Positions 1 through 11,255 of a stretch of 64,000 bases of DNA are shown here, piece by piece; the first letter of the stretch is position 1, and each line of letters opens with the position of its first letter. Both the position numbers and the translations under genes were made by a program. The stretch is from Stratiolaelaps scimitus (Eukaryota > Arthropoda > Arachnida > Mesostigmata > Laelapidae). The stretch spans positions 930,001 through 994,000 of the forward strand of contig JABWDB010000036.1 of assembly GCA_019614645.1 (NCBI GenBank), read 5' to 3'. Below the pieces are notes generated by a model. The model was not told the origin of the DNA. It did not search any database and was given only the letters and a program-made list of their open reading frames with translations.

Positions 1-179
1 ACAGTATTCGTCAAGAGTTAATCGACTTCGTGGCCTCACAATTCAACGAACATAAACACCTTCACGGAGGGGTGTATTTCGTCGATACGCTGGACAAAAC
101 GGACAGTGGAAAGTACTCGCGGCCACTTCTCACGCGGAAGGCTTTACAATTATCGGGAATTACGTCGGGTCAAGTATGA
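1..179 (+). CDS. Acyl-CoA synthetase / 4-coumarate-CoA ligase-like, last exon (partial)
   Basis: The frame starting at base 3 is open for 58 codons and ends at a TGA at 177-179. It encodes the C-terminal lid domain of an adenylate-forming enzyme. It contains ELIDFVASQF, then HLHGGVYFVD, then KTDSGKYSR. In the ANL superfamily (acyl-CoA synthetases, 4CL, luciferases) this order corresponds to the AMP-binding C domain, and the lysine in SGK is the A10 catalytic lysine that positions the acyl-adenylate. The usual proline before that motif (IPK) is replaced by LDK. The C-terminus is SGQV, so there is no obvious SKL-type peroxisomal signal. The rest of the gene lies to the left of the window. The exact substrate cannot be read from this fragment. 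It converges with the kinase gene on the opposite strand. Confidence 0.75.
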   Translation, partial: SIRQELIDFVASQFNEHKHLHGGVYFVDTLDKTDSGKYSRPLLTRKALQLSGITSGQV

Positions 180-454
180 AGGAGGAAAAACATGGAAGAA
201 CTATTCATAGGCCGAGCAGGGAAGCTAAGTAACGATATATAAAACAAACGCATTGATTTTAAGCACATTCGGCATATTGGCACGACATAATGTCGCGATT
301 GAGCTAATTGGATCCATCGAGTTAATTGGTTCTTAAAAAATAAGCAAATTAAGAATTACATAAATGTGTGTTTCGGCAAATGAAGATATCTAAGCTTAAT
401 GCTAGACATTTACTTCGGTTTGGAGCTGTCATTTTTGGATCGTCGATTCATATG

Positions 455-545
455 AGGTGCCCTACGGATTCATAAGACGGACAACCCCTTGAAATGCACA
501 TGTGCTATGGTAGGGATCGAACTCGTGTATGCGCCTACTACAAAT
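455..545 (-). repeat. tRNA-derived SINE-like element, copy 1
   Basis: Read on the minus strand, this contains a B-box-like GAGTTCGATCCC followed by GCATTTCAAGGGGTTGTCCG and CTTATGAA. The second part is shared with copies near 10.1 and 16.2 kb. The copy is shortened at its distal end, where the shared tail is missing. Confidence 0.6.
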
Positions 546-732
546 CGTATGAAAAATAATTCCTATTATCTATAAAAATTTCCTAATAAAAAAATACGCT
601 CTCTCTCGTTGTCCTTCCACATGTTTCAACAGTCGTCTATGATAAAGCTGCCACTTCTAAGTACTCAAAAGATTAATAAAACCAGTCCCTCTTACGACAC
701 CCTGTCAGCTACTGCGTCACGAATGAGTGTTT

Positions 733-784
733 TTATTATGTTTTATTCAAACATACAGTAGTTAGGAATTACTTCTAGGGATTA
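733..784 (-). repeat. Repeat family A, 3' end only
   Basis: The plus-strand text TTTTATTCAAACATACAGTA and the following GTTAGGAATTA...CTAGGGATTA recur almost unchanged at 8033-8080 and, more diverged, at 10345-10395. Read on the minus strand this end carries AATAAA, which would suit the 3' end of a transcribed element. Here it breaks into a (TA)n run. Confidence 0.6.
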
Positions 785-1634
785 TATATATATATATATC
801 ATAATCTCTATCGAATAACCCTATCGAACCCTATAGAATAAATCATATCTATATATATATAGTAAAATATTAGCAATAACCCGATAAGACAAGTTAGCCA
901 ATCAGCTTTATAGGTACTAGTCAATTTTCTAGTTTTAGACGACCAATGCAATAGCAGTTATAATAAAATAGCTAAACCTCAAAAGTGATACACACAGCAA
1001 TAACCTCAAAGGTATAGAAATGAGCCAACCGTCATCAGCGATCAATTCCTAATTATGTTTTCCTGTATAATGTAAAACTCCTAGCTATCCAGAAAAATCA
1101 GGGGCAATAATAATAATAGAGTCCACTTCGCAAAATGTCCACCACACAATCTTGAAATGCTGTCGCTGGGCGGTAAACGGTTTCCATTGATCCCACCACA
1201 CGTTTGTGCTGTCATTTTTTACAGCATCCATTCGCATAGAATCCGCGGTCGCTACTAAAGATATATTTTACAGCCGGTGCATCCGTTGCAGGGCGTTCAT
1301 AGGTCAAGAGTGTATCTGTTTGAATTTTATGAACGTCGAGCCGTAATCGTTTCCGCTGCATACACACACATATTTATATATAGAGACTTAAATGGATATC
1401 GCCGAGACGAACATTTACGTCTCTACTAAAACGAACTCCCAATTCAAAATGTTTTACGAGTTCACTCGAGACACATTGTGCTGATGATCACGTTTGGAAT
1501 TCACAAATAAAAGAAGTGAAGAACTCCACCATAAACGTTTGGCGTGCACCTTCGATTACGAAAGGGATATCCTGAACAAAAAATATAGCAACAACAATCG
1601 ATCAATCGCAGTGAGATCATGGTGAATTTTCATA

Positions 1635-1640
1635 TTTATT
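1635..1640 (-). terminator. Polyadenylation signal AATAAA for the kinase gene
   Basis: The plus-strand text tttatt reads AATAAA on the minus strand, about 130 bases after the kinase stop codon. It is a single canonical hexamer in AT-rich DNA, so chance occurrence is possible. Confidence 0.4.
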
Positions 1641-1769
1641 ACATTACCTAGGTAGCACCAATACAGTGCTGTTGATTGTGTGTGCTGACGAATTGCTTGT
1701 TCCCATCCGATCTGGGTTAACATTGGCACGTTACGAACCTGAACACCAGTCACACCTGATCACATACTG

Positions 1770-4700
1770 TTAGTCGAGCTCGAGGTAACGGCCCTCGGTT
1801 GGACGGGCATTATGCCGGAATCTTTTTCGGGCCACCCGCGTCGCGATGGTGGCACGAGCACGGTCCAATGGTTCCCAGTTGAATTTCCCAAAGAACTCCT
1901 TCCGCTTCACCTCCTCGAAGTTCATGCCATTTCGAGCTCCCAGCCGTTCGTTGGGGTCCTCCCTGAACGATTTATAGAAGGGACAATATATAGGGGAAAT
2001 TTCTTAACAATCTTTCCAGGGCAAGGCCATCGATAGCGTGAGATTCGAATGGATTCACACCCACCCATTATAGACTTTTTTTTTTTGAGCTGACCCTCAG
2101 CTGTTCTCCTATCCGACAGGCCTCAGCTCTTAACCTTTAGGTAATGCTATGAGGACCTGTCGGGGCCACCTTTGCTTATCCTCTGCCTTACCCATTATAG
2201 ATCTTAACCCTACATTGGTTTAACGATATGCAGGCATAGCAGAAATAATTGCTAAGAAGAAACAAAAAAAGAGTTCGTCGTTACAGAAAAGCACTGGAAT
2301 AAGAATTTACACGGAAACCGAGACTATGAAACGCTGCTTGCTACTTATATTTAACGTCCGCTCATTATGTCGACATCAATTAGTTGGTGCACTTAGAATA
2401 TATGCCAGGTTTCGTAACTTTTCGATGGTCATTACCTCAGGATGTCAATGAGCAGAGCTTTTTCATCAGACTTGAGTCGGCGGCTGATTCGTATCGGGGT
2501 CGCTCGGGCCAGGGCAAACCTAAAAGGTAAAATTAACAGGAAAACAACAATAGCTGATAGGATAATTATTTAGGATACGAAAGAATAAATGCATTTGTTT
2601 CCAGTGACATAAAGTCGAAAATGGAGTCCTTCCGAAATAAGTGTTACAGATCAGCTTTCTGAGAAAAGATCTAATCTAATTTCGAAGATCTCTGTCTAGA
2701 AGTGTTCTTTGGGACTTTTAACTTAAAAACGGATGAAATATGTGTATATTGATTTGTACTGTATTTGCAATTATCACGAACCTGATATCTCGTGAGACCG
2801 CGCCCAGATCGATGTTTTTTTTATGGGCGTGTATCGCCAGAGGAGTTCTCCCCATAAGCATAGCAAAGATGACAATGCCAACAGACCACCAGTCTGACCC
2901 ACATACACCCGGACGTTTTCGCAGAACCTCAGGGGCCATATAAGCGAGGCTGCCGCATCTGCATTTGATGCATAAAACCAAATATACGAGCATGCTCGTG
3001 TAATCTTATATGGTTACAATACAGCATAGCAACAATGAAGATTGAAACTACAATCGATGAATAATGTAATACGAATGCGAATAATGGGGGGTGAAAAAAC
3101 ATCTGATTGAAGAAAAGCTCTTCACTTCGTGAAGATAACAACGGGGCTGGCCAGCTAAAGGCAACACGGTCGACTGATACAGCTCAACACCACCACATTG
3201 AAGCGACAGCAGAAACGAGAAACGCATGCCTATTGTATCCGAGGTGCCCTTTGGCGCTGAGTCCGAAATCGATAAGTCGGGCATCGAATCGCGACGTCAG
3301 CATTATGTTTGAACAGCTGATATCCCGATGGAGGTAGCCGGCAACGTGGACAGTGGAGACAGCGTGACAGATTTGGGCGGCGATGCGACGAATTTGAGAA
3401 CGTGATAACTTTATATCTGAAATAATTCAGGGAATATTTTACGAGAAGGTCACACTGACTCAATTGACGGAATGAAATTACTATGTAGCAAAATCTGGCT
3501 CGAATATCGTTTCAGTAGTATTGTGCGTGTCAGTCCTATGCAATACTCAGTGACGTAGTTGAGGTTGTCGAGAATGATTACGCACAGAAACTGATTGAAA
3601 AAAAGAGATGTCTAACCTAGTAACCTAGCAAATGATTTTCACAGCTGAGAATCACCGTGCCACCATCCTTGGTGTTACGGTAACTACGAACTGCCGCAAA
3701 AGCTGTAAGAAACACAGGAGCTGTTCGCTCAGCAGTAGGGAGTTTCTTTTTTGTTATATCAACAACGCTATCAGCGGGACATTGCAAACGCCGTTTTTAT
3801 AAGCCATCTCCGTATGTCTTCTCTTTTAGTTCTATTAACTTTTCATGCTTCTAATTACGTTCAGTGAAAAGGGGTCAAAGATGGACAAAGGTGAAAATTG
3901 CCAGCCTGAAAACTCTTTTGTTTATAGGTTTTCTTTTTCGTTTGCTGGACATCCGCTGGACCTGTCATGCCCAAGGTCTATTTGGCCAAGCTGTGCCGCT
4001 AGGTATTGCCAATGTACCTACATACCTATAGGTCGATCGGAAAGTCACGCAAGCTCATGAGGTTCAAAAAAAGCCGCACAACCCGCCATAGAAATACCAT
4101 AAACAGTGTCCTAGTGGCATTTTCTAAAGGCGTCCTTTTCGAAAGCTGCGCAACTGCGTGCCTTGGAACTATATACATGGTGTCTCACCCGGGCGGGGAT
4201 AAGGCCGTTGAGCCTTTTCAAAATGGACGCGTTTACTGAGAACCCAACGAGGTCGGGTCTCCCATTGAACACAGCTTACATGGCATCTCTATGGAAGGTT
4301 GCATAACGTTTTTTTTTTCGACCGTCATTGCGCAATTTTCCGAATACTCTCTACACGTAGCTGCTATAAATGATGAATGAGAAGACCGGCCACCATCGGA
4401 ACGAAGGACTTGACTGAGACTACCAAGGTCGATAAACTCCATCACGAAACACCAGTGGCTCTCAGTTTCAAGGAAGGCGTGAAGTTGAATTACATTGGGG
4501 TGTCCTGACAATGCACGCCAGCATGAAAACTCGTTCTTCACCCGAAATAATTCGCGTTCCCCATCCAATACGCTCTTCTTAATACATTTGATTGCAGCAA
4601 CTGTTGCATTATCCTGTTCAAAGTATTCGCACAGACAAGTGTTGGTGTTAAGCATCGTCTCATATTTAACACGACGAATACGGAAATACACATTAGTAGA

Positions 4701-5892
4701 CATATTCATATATTATATACATGAAGCTAGCTAGAACTGTGTTCGGCTAACGACTTGCTGGATAGTGGGAGCCTCTCCTCCCGAAGGGAGGCCGTGTAGT
4801 GGAAGTTTGCCTAGGGAACTGCTAGCTGATTAACTCTATTTCCTAAATGCTAACAAGAAGCCTTACAAACCGCAATCGGGTAATGACATGTACACATCTT
4901 TTCTAACTCATGTTAGTATATCCTACCCTCGTCTTGGTCTGAAAGACAGACCCAAAGGATCCCTGCCCAAGCGAATCGCCAATCTGAAATGATACCGAGC
5001 AGTAAAATTCCACAGAATCACCAATAAACATTAGGGCCTATGGGGGATTGTTGAAATATACACACACACACACAACAACAACGCGTATCCGACAGGATCA
5101 ACACGGCCAGTATTTGTTTTCAACCACATTCGTTAGAACTCCATCACAATCGAATTACTAGACGAAGCTATTTGTCATTTGCATAGGGATAATCCAGTAC
5201 AAATTTCAGAGTCAACGTGGACTTTAGCGTGGCGCAGCGTACGGTGGACGTCGCGAAACGTCAGCCAAGAACACGTTGCGTTTATCGACCTTCAGGTTAC
5301 TTAGCTGCCAGTTTTGCTCGGCTCGACCTCCGTGACAGGTTAGGCTTCGCCGATTCTGCCAGAACGTTCGTTGCTTAACTCCCAGCTCGGTGTGACCTCG
5401 CTGGAGCGCCGAACTCATACGACTGTAGAGGATGAGAAGTGGATTGCGCCGTTTGAGATTTAGACAGGGAGCATTCGACGAGCCGCTCGTGCACTCGTCG
5501 TCGTCGTCGTCGTCACCTGACGATGAAAGATAGATGACACAAATCAGACGTTTTGTTGGTTTGTTCCGTCGTATAGAAATATCTGAAATATCCATTATGT
5601 GGGCGCAAATCGCTCTCAAGGGTCCCGCTATCAATCTACTGGTACAAGGTAGTTTTAGTAAGAATGCGATAAGGACACTATGGCACCACATTGGTTAGTA
5701 TGTGTGCCCTTGCAGACCTGAAAACAGTGGGCGTATGAGTTCAGATGTTGGTGCATTTCTGCGTCATGACGGTGAGCGCGTGTGACGTAAGTGTTATAGT
5801 AAATGGTTGCTGGGTTTCTTGGATGTGTCGAGAGTTGTTTCCGTGCAGTGTAGGTCATGATCAATTAAGGCCTCTGACTGTCCGAGGGTATC

Positions 5893-5929
<37 letters not shown>

Positions 5930-7048
5930 GTTTTAAATTCATCGCTTACAATTATTTACTTTTGTGATTGTTTTGATCGGATGTTATTCATATTTAGATA
6001 TAAAATATAGATAGTCCATCGGACATTTATCGAATCAAAAGATGTCATTCGATTGATATCCGCAGCTAAACAGCCACACTAGATTATCAGTCGGTCATGT
6101 ACCGGCCAGGTCGCGGCGACCCGAACAGATAAGATGCGAGTACTTGAATATGAAGATAGACATTCATAGAAATCAACTCTTAATAGAACGAGACTTTATT
6201 ACTGAGGACTGCCAGTCGGCCCTCAGCTTCACACGAGAGCGTCGTTAGTCAATAAGCAGGTATTAGAACACTACAATAATCGTGAAGGAACAGAAGGAAC
6301 GGTCACCAATTTTCGGTTATATAAATAGTTTCACAGCTATGTCAACAGAGATAATGCATAGTTCAAAAGCCTGAGAAAAAACACCGAACTGTGCAGGGCA
6401 CACGATCGAACTGACATGGATTCTGTTCATTCCACGACGACACTAACAGAAAATGTTACTGTGATGCTTCCTACTGTGATGTTTATTGCTCGAGATCAGA
6501 GCCTTTTTACGCCTGGGAATTGACAATGACCTCCGTTTCAGCTCTAGCCGAACGTCTATCGGAGAGGAGCAGGACGGCATACTTGGATTCGTAACCTCGT
6601 TGAAATTGATGGGTAACCTTTCTGTAACACAGACCTTCTACCGAATGAGCCCCAGAGAAATAAGATCTTACGTCGAAGCAATAGGTCAACAGTCGTAGGA
6701 ACGACATTCAGCAGATGACAATCAACGGCAACTAGATAGATACCTCGATGGATGGCAGCGAATGTTGAACGCCACCACCAGCAGTAGACCAATGATTCAG
6801 TTGTGAAATATATATATATATATTAACGGCGCTAGTAATCACAAGACTGGTGACGATGTCCAGTTTTTCGATGGTGAACTACAACCTCACGTGTACATGT
6901 GGGTACTTCCGTTTGTTTTACCCAAGCTACATATATGTAAACTCCACATACCGCCCTGCAAGTGCGATGTGTCGTTATGACTTTGGATCTTTTTGTCACA
7001 GGTGGTCGCTGAGCTCGAGGAGGAGGCGCGGACAATTTTGCGGGGCAT
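1770..7048 (-). CDS. Divergent AGC-type serine/threonine protein kinase, 7 exons
   Basis: The coding exons on the minus strand are 6952-7048, 5260-5516, 4394-4613, 3224-3416, 2782-2958, 2436-2519 and 1770-1962. All introns are GT..AG, all phases match, and the total is 1,221 bases (406 residues plus stop). The N-terminus is S-rich and acidic. The kinase domain begins near residue 104. Visible motifs are VAAIK (VAIK lysine), an E in the C-helix region, the hinge MEFIDLG, HRDISCSNIML (catalytic D and metal-binding N), DFGLSAKG, the APE motif in YMAPEVL, DWWSVG, and an AGC-like end DPNERLGARNG...FFGKFNWEPL. The glycine-rich loop is not present between LKV and VAAIK, and HRDI replaces the usual AGC YRDLKPEN. 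A conventional regulatory hydrophobic motif was not seen. The start at 7048 is the only ATG that keeps frame with exon 2. An earlier ATG (7152) would need one extra T in a T-run. The exact subfamily is not resolved. Confidence 0.8.
2072..2195 (-). repeat. Retroposon 3' tail in kinase intron 6
   Basis: On the minus strand this stretch runs through GCTGAGGGTCAGCTC and ends in a run of A (the T-run at about 2077-2087 on plus). The related text GGCTGAGAGTCAGC ends the SINE-like copy at about 16.13 kb. A short hairpin followed by poly(A) suits a retroposed element. The 5' end is not clear. Confidence 0.4.
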
Positions 7049-7052
7049 ACGG

Positions 7053-7152
7053 TCATAGTCGGTGCATTTTGTCAACAAGAAAAACTTTGTTGTTCGAAAT
7101 TTTGACTAGCATCAACTTGCTTAGTGGGAACTGTCTTCCTTGAAGGAGACAT
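7053..7152 (-). promoter_or_regulatory. Two upstream ORFs in the kinase leader
   Basis: Before the in-frame kinase ATG the minus strand has an ATG at 7152 that opens 26 codons (stop 7072-7074) and an ATG at 7067 with only four codons (stop 7053-7055). A third ATG at 7056 overlaps the main start in another frame and stops soon after splicing. Such an arrangement would normally lower translation from 7048. Alternatively the first frame is the true N-terminus and one T is missing from the run near 7080. Confidence 0.45.
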
Positions 7153-7167
7153 GACGCCTGTAAGCTA

Positions 7168-7201
7168 TACTGCTTGCTTAAAAGAAAACCGCGCTTATAT
7201 A
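7168..7201 (-). promoter_or_regulatory. TATA box and initiator of the kinase gene
   Basis: TATATAAG lies at 7194-7201 on the minus strand in GC-richer flanks, and an initiator-like GCAGTA lies about 30 bases downstream (7168-7173). The spacing fits an RNA polymerase II core promoter. The predicted leader to the main ATG is about 120 bases. Confidence 0.6.
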
Positions 7202-7204
7202 CGC

Positions 7205-8030
7205 AACTCAACTTAGCACGGGTTCGCGTGAGCGAAACCCGGGCGATCACCTAATGCCTAACTAGTTTCGATTGTCTACCGTTGCCTTATGCTGTGCCTG
7301 TGCAGAAAAGCAAGCAGCCTTCATTGAAAATCTATGGAAACAATCTAGTTCCGGGCGTCGCCCATCAACTTACCTACCCCTATTGTTATATATCAATAAT
7401 GAACAATGCGAATTAGTATACACTCATTTGGTAATTAGCCAATCAGTATAAAAACGGATGTTTTATAGAAGTTTCCCTGCAGACCTGACCCCCTACAACT
7501 GTGTGCTGTATCAACGGCGTGTTGGAGGCATGCTAAAACTGTCTAAAACCGCTTATCTTTCAACTATCCTTATATAGAATATCCTTCGTTATGGTTGTTC
7601 CTGACGAATTTGGTTTTTGCGTGCTGTACACGTGTTCTTTCTGTCTTCATGCTATTTCGCTAGGGAGAAATGCGAGGTGGTCCGCGTTGCCCTCCTTGCC
7701 TTTCAAATGTCGAAGGGAGTTACTCCTGGTGACATTGCTTTCCCAGTTGTTCCTATGTGAGGAAAAGAACGACTCGCAGGCCACGACTGTATTCGTGACA
7801 CCTTTTGCCGTTAAGGATTCTAACCGCTATGCTACTGCTTGCCAACTGCCTACTGTCTGGGGCATGACTTCCTCACGAGATTCGATCACCCTTCGACACC
7901 AAAAAATTTTGCCGTAAAAGCGAATGAATTTTTTGTAAATAATTCATGGTATATTGTGTTTGAGGAGCTGAAATTGTTGTATATATACGGATTTACTACT
8001 TGAGAGTCCTATCAGTTGACTCAGCGTGAT
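7205..8030. other. Intergenic, no gene seen
   Basis: This lies between the kinase promoter and the repeat-A copy downstream of the first astacin gene. A 108-codon plus-strand frame at 7591-7917 has no domain, signal peptide or splice support and is not called. Confidence 0.5.
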
Positions 8031-8032
8031 TT

Positions 8033-8275
8033 TTGTTTTATTCAAACATACAGTAGTTAGGAGTTATTTCTAGGGATTATGGGGGGTATGAGCGGGGGGG
8101 GGGGCTGAGGTCGACATTGTCCCGAAGAAGGCGATGGCATTGCCCCTCTGCACAGAGAGGGACAGGCGCTGCAGAAGGAAATAACCTGCGCGCTTGTCCC
8201 CGGTGGCGCGGATCAACCTATGGTAGACCCCTTCGAGAAAGTTCGCCGTGGGAGGGCCGTGCCCGCCCAAGGTCA
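8033..8275 (-). mobile_element. Repeat family A, longest copy with ORF remnant
   Basis: The minus strand encodes the tail of a protein with GYFLLQRLSLSVQRGNAIAF followed by FGTM, then a stop and a 3' trailer with AATAAA. The same peptide (FLLQRLSL.VQRGNAIAF.GTM) is encoded on the plus strand at 17214-17338, and the nucleotide text recurs at 10340-10490. The repeat looks like the 3' end of a transposable element. I do not recognise the class. It sits just 3' of astacin gene 1. Confidence 0.65.
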
Positions 8276-8450
8276 GCGTGATTGTATTTTTCTCGGGGCT
8301 ACGGGCTCCATTGATATTATTTTACTTTTAACATATTTTTTAAGACGAGAACAGGAGGGTATGTATATTGCAAGTTCCGTAAATAAACCGCACATCGAAT
8401 TGAATTGGCCTAATGCTGGATTCTTAATTAAGATGATCCTTCTCAATGGA

Positions 8451-11201
8451 TTAGGCCTGGCCGGTGCAGTTGTACAGTAGGTTCAGCCTCTTGATGTCAT
8501 CTGTGGAAAGGTTAGTCTTCTCGTGAACTTCTCTCAGGAGGCTGCCATCCTTTTTGACAATTGTCAGATTGTTGTAGTTTGTCGTAAATGCACGCGACCC
8601 ATAAAGCATGATCGATTCCGTATCAAATCCCGTGTAAAGCCTGTGGGTGTAAAATAGAACGAATCAGCAGGGAAATGCAACAAAATCGGATTTTTGTTCA
8701 AAGCTGTCTCAGCATGTTTAGAAAAACTATTGAGGCAACATTAAAGGACAGAACATAATACCAATGACAAATGAATACATGTCAGACCTACTAGGTCTCA
8801 TGCCCAAAAGGCTCAAGAATAGAAGAGAATTCAACTTATCGAATGCACTGTGTTAGCTACACATGGCGAGCAAAAAACTGTTCCGCCAAACGGGCTTAGA
8901 TCGGTACCCAATTGTATTTCGTCGTGATACCACACACCCCACTGTTGGCTGCGCGCCTTGACGAAGCATATAATCTCTTCTTATAAAGGTCCACCTGCAT
9001 AAAGCAATCTTCTAACTTCTGGACATTTTCCAGACACTAATGCAGATGCTATTTATCTGGCTAATTTTTGACAATGTTTTCGCTCATTATTGGTCACAGC
9101 GCCTTCCGCAATCACCAACAATAGAGACAAATCGAAAAAGAAAGAAATGATGACAGGACACAATGATTCAGCCTACCTGTTGTCTTCTGGGGCCAACTTC
9201 TCAAAAGCGTGATGGAACTCCTTCGGTACGTTCTCTATGTTTATCGTGACGAAATCATCTCGATCGGAGCGATTATGCTCGTGGTAAAGCCCTACAGCAT
9301 GACCGAGCTCATGGAGTACCGTTCCTAGATAGCCACATCCTAATTCACGGGAAGAAAGGATTGGCTTCGATGATTAATTTCAAACAGACCCCCCCCCATC
9401 CCTTCTTCTGACTTGAATAGGCTACATTATGGAAGCAATGTAATTTCACGATCAAATTTGCAATCATGATTGAAGTTGTGAGACCAAATCATCCACCCCA
9501 TGTGAATGTGATTGTCCTCGCCTATTTCAATATGAAATGTGGGATCATTCGATTAGCTTGGAGTGGCGCCATAATCGGTCCAATGTGTCAAGGTTAATTG
9601 TCTTCTTGTAAAGGGAGACTCGAACAACTTGTACAGAACAGATTACATATGACTCTCACGTGATCTTGTAAACGAAAAATCCAGTGGACTATGAACAGAC
9701 GATCTGTTTGCATCAATCGCTACCACATTTCCACTTCTTTTGCAAATTTCTCAATATCGCAAGCTTGGGTTACAGCCATTATTTCTAACGTTCATTGTGA
9801 CCTTTCCCAATAGCTCTAGTACAAGGCGTGCCAATATGTCGAAGTCTGACAAAATATTCGATTTTATCGAGGAAGGGACACGATTTTGTCCAACTGAGGC
9901 CTTTTGTAATATCTTGGAGTAATATTTTCCAAATGAAAAACGCAAGTCCTAGCTTCATGCAGACACTTCTAGGCTTTCTGCCATAATGCGTGGCGTACCT
10001 GAGTAGCTCCATTTGAAATGTCAATCGCAATTATTAATTCAAATTTGATAGTATTTGACTTCTTACTAGAAAATTTTCCAGGCTGACTCACAGCCAACAT
10101 TTAACGTCCTTTCGGCATAAGGCTTCATAAGACGGACAACCCCTTTAAATGCAAATGTACACCTACGTCCGTCTGCTCCGATCGCAAGGCTGCCGCACAT
10201 GGTATGCTCTGCCACGCCACCGGGCTCGATTTTACTTCTTCCTAGATTGAACTTTCCTAAGAGGCCGATCGATCGATCGATTTCAAACGAAGAAACAGCA
10301 GACTCTCTACCCGAACAATTGACTGAGTCAGCCACTGAGACAATTGTTTATTCGAACGTACAGTAATTAGGAATTATTTCTAGGAATTATTGGGGTTTGG
10401 GGGGGATTAGCAGGGGCCGGGACTGAGGTCGACATTGTCCCGAGGAAGGCGATGTCATTGCCTCTCTGCCTCACAGCGAGGGAAGTTCTAACTGGGTTCT
10501 ATCACACGGCAAATGACTGACATCTTGCTATTCTTGCCCGTGTATACCTCACCGGCGATACAAATGTTACTGCAAACTCACCTTTTCCAAGGGATAATTG
10601 CTGCTTCCCTCCAACGCGGCCCACGTACGAGCTGCATCCCGTTCCGCGGATAATCTCAACAAAATCCGGCTGTTTCCTACGAGGAACGAAACGTACACAC
10701 GTCGCGTTGTGATACTGCTCGATCGACGTCCGGAGGAGCTTCCGGATTCGTGGCGGAGCCTTAGAAATTACATAAGGCACAGTGGCGTTTGGCCATTTCC
10801 TTCGACGTCGCGATGATGATGATGATAATAGAGGAAAATGCGGCATTAGAGATATTGTCTGTATGTTCAGTGACAGTCATCGGGTATACAGCAAAAACCA
10901 ACTTTGAAGAAACATATATACACAGCTACCAAATCGGGCCACTGGCTGTGCCTAGAGCCGGTTGAGTGAATCTGGTGGTGTTACGGATTACAATAATACC
11001 ACATCTGAATGCGCGTGCACATATCAGGTAAGTAGCAGAGAAAACTCACTTGCTCTCATCAGCGATCGTTGTTCGAGTTCTGTCATGAGACACGATGTCG
11101 CCTTCAATGAGGTAGGGATTCTGCATCGGACTTTCGAACACGTTTAGTGAGCATACCCAAGATATGCTAGAAATAGCGGTCACGCATGTAAAGATCCTCA
11201 T
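8451..11201 (-). CDS. Astacin-family zinc metalloprotease, copy 1 (4 exons)
   Basis: The exons are 11050-11201, 10582-10799, 9177-9339 and 8451-8640 (minus strand), giving 723 bases and 240 residues. A hydrophobic N-terminus (MRIFTCVTAISSISWVCS) serves as signal peptide. The short propeptide has IEGD at 32-35, in the place of the astacin aspartate switch. The catalytic domain begins around KKWPNATVPYVI. The zinc motif HELGHAVGLYHE is at about 133-144 and the Met-turn SIMLYGS at about 187-193 with the conserved Tyr. Four cysteines (in NATCV, GTGCSS, GCGYLG and the final YNC) sit where astacins form two disulfides. There are no EGF or CUB domains, so this is a minimal secreted protease. Intron 2 carries a SINE and a repeat-A copy. 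Expected activity is extracellular proteolysis; the substrate is unknown. All catalytic residues appear intact. Confidence 0.92.
10080..10224 (-). repeat. tRNA-derived SINE-like element, copy 2 (in astacin-1 intron 2)
   Basis: On the minus strand it begins CGGTGGCGTGGCAGAG (A-box-like), continues through GCATTTAAAGGGGTTGTCCG and CTTATGAAGCCTTATGCCG, and ends near GGCTGTGAGTCAGCC. It matches copies 1 and 3 over the middle part. The B box is eroded. Confidence 0.65.
10340..10490 (-). mobile_element. Repeat family A, third copy (in astacin-1 intron 2)
   Basis: It shares GAGGTCGACATTGTCCCGA and GAAGGCGATG.CATTGCC with the copy at 8.1 kb, and the 3' trailer with AATAAA. It lies about 115 bases from SINE copy 2, so this intron collected two separate insertions. 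Confidence 0.6.
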
Positions 11202-11247
11202 GTTGAGACTTGCGAATACTCTGCGTTCAGCTGAGTTGACTACCTAG

Positions 11248-11255
11248 TTATAAAT
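11248..11255 (-). promoter_or_regulatory. TATA-like element of astacin-1
   Basis: TTTATAAC on the minus strand lies about 50 bases upstream of the astacin-1 ATG. TCAGC- and GCAGAG-type initiator matches occur 16-30 bases downstream of it. Confidence 0.4.

Larger units (their letters stand above)
180..1634. other. Intergenic, AT-rich, no gene seen
   Basis: This is the space between the converging acyl-CoA synthetase and kinase genes. It holds one SINE-like fragment (455-545), one short repeat-A copy (733-784) and short (TA)n runs near 784-800 and 850-860. No coding segment with supported splice sites was seen. Confidence 0.6.

Noticed and set aside
4743..4810. Hairpin-rich text GGGAGCCTCTCCTCCCGAAG resembling a structured RNA
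   Set aside because: A single stem with no tRNA, snRNA or other recognised fold, located inside a kinase intron.
6507..6707. Minus-strand segment YAVLLLSDRRSARAETEVIV, similar to part of a cyclic-nucleotide-binding domain
   Set aside because: It was tempting as a regulatory domain of the kinase, but phase-correct splicing joins 6952 directly to 5516, and the segment lacks acceptable donor and acceptor sites.
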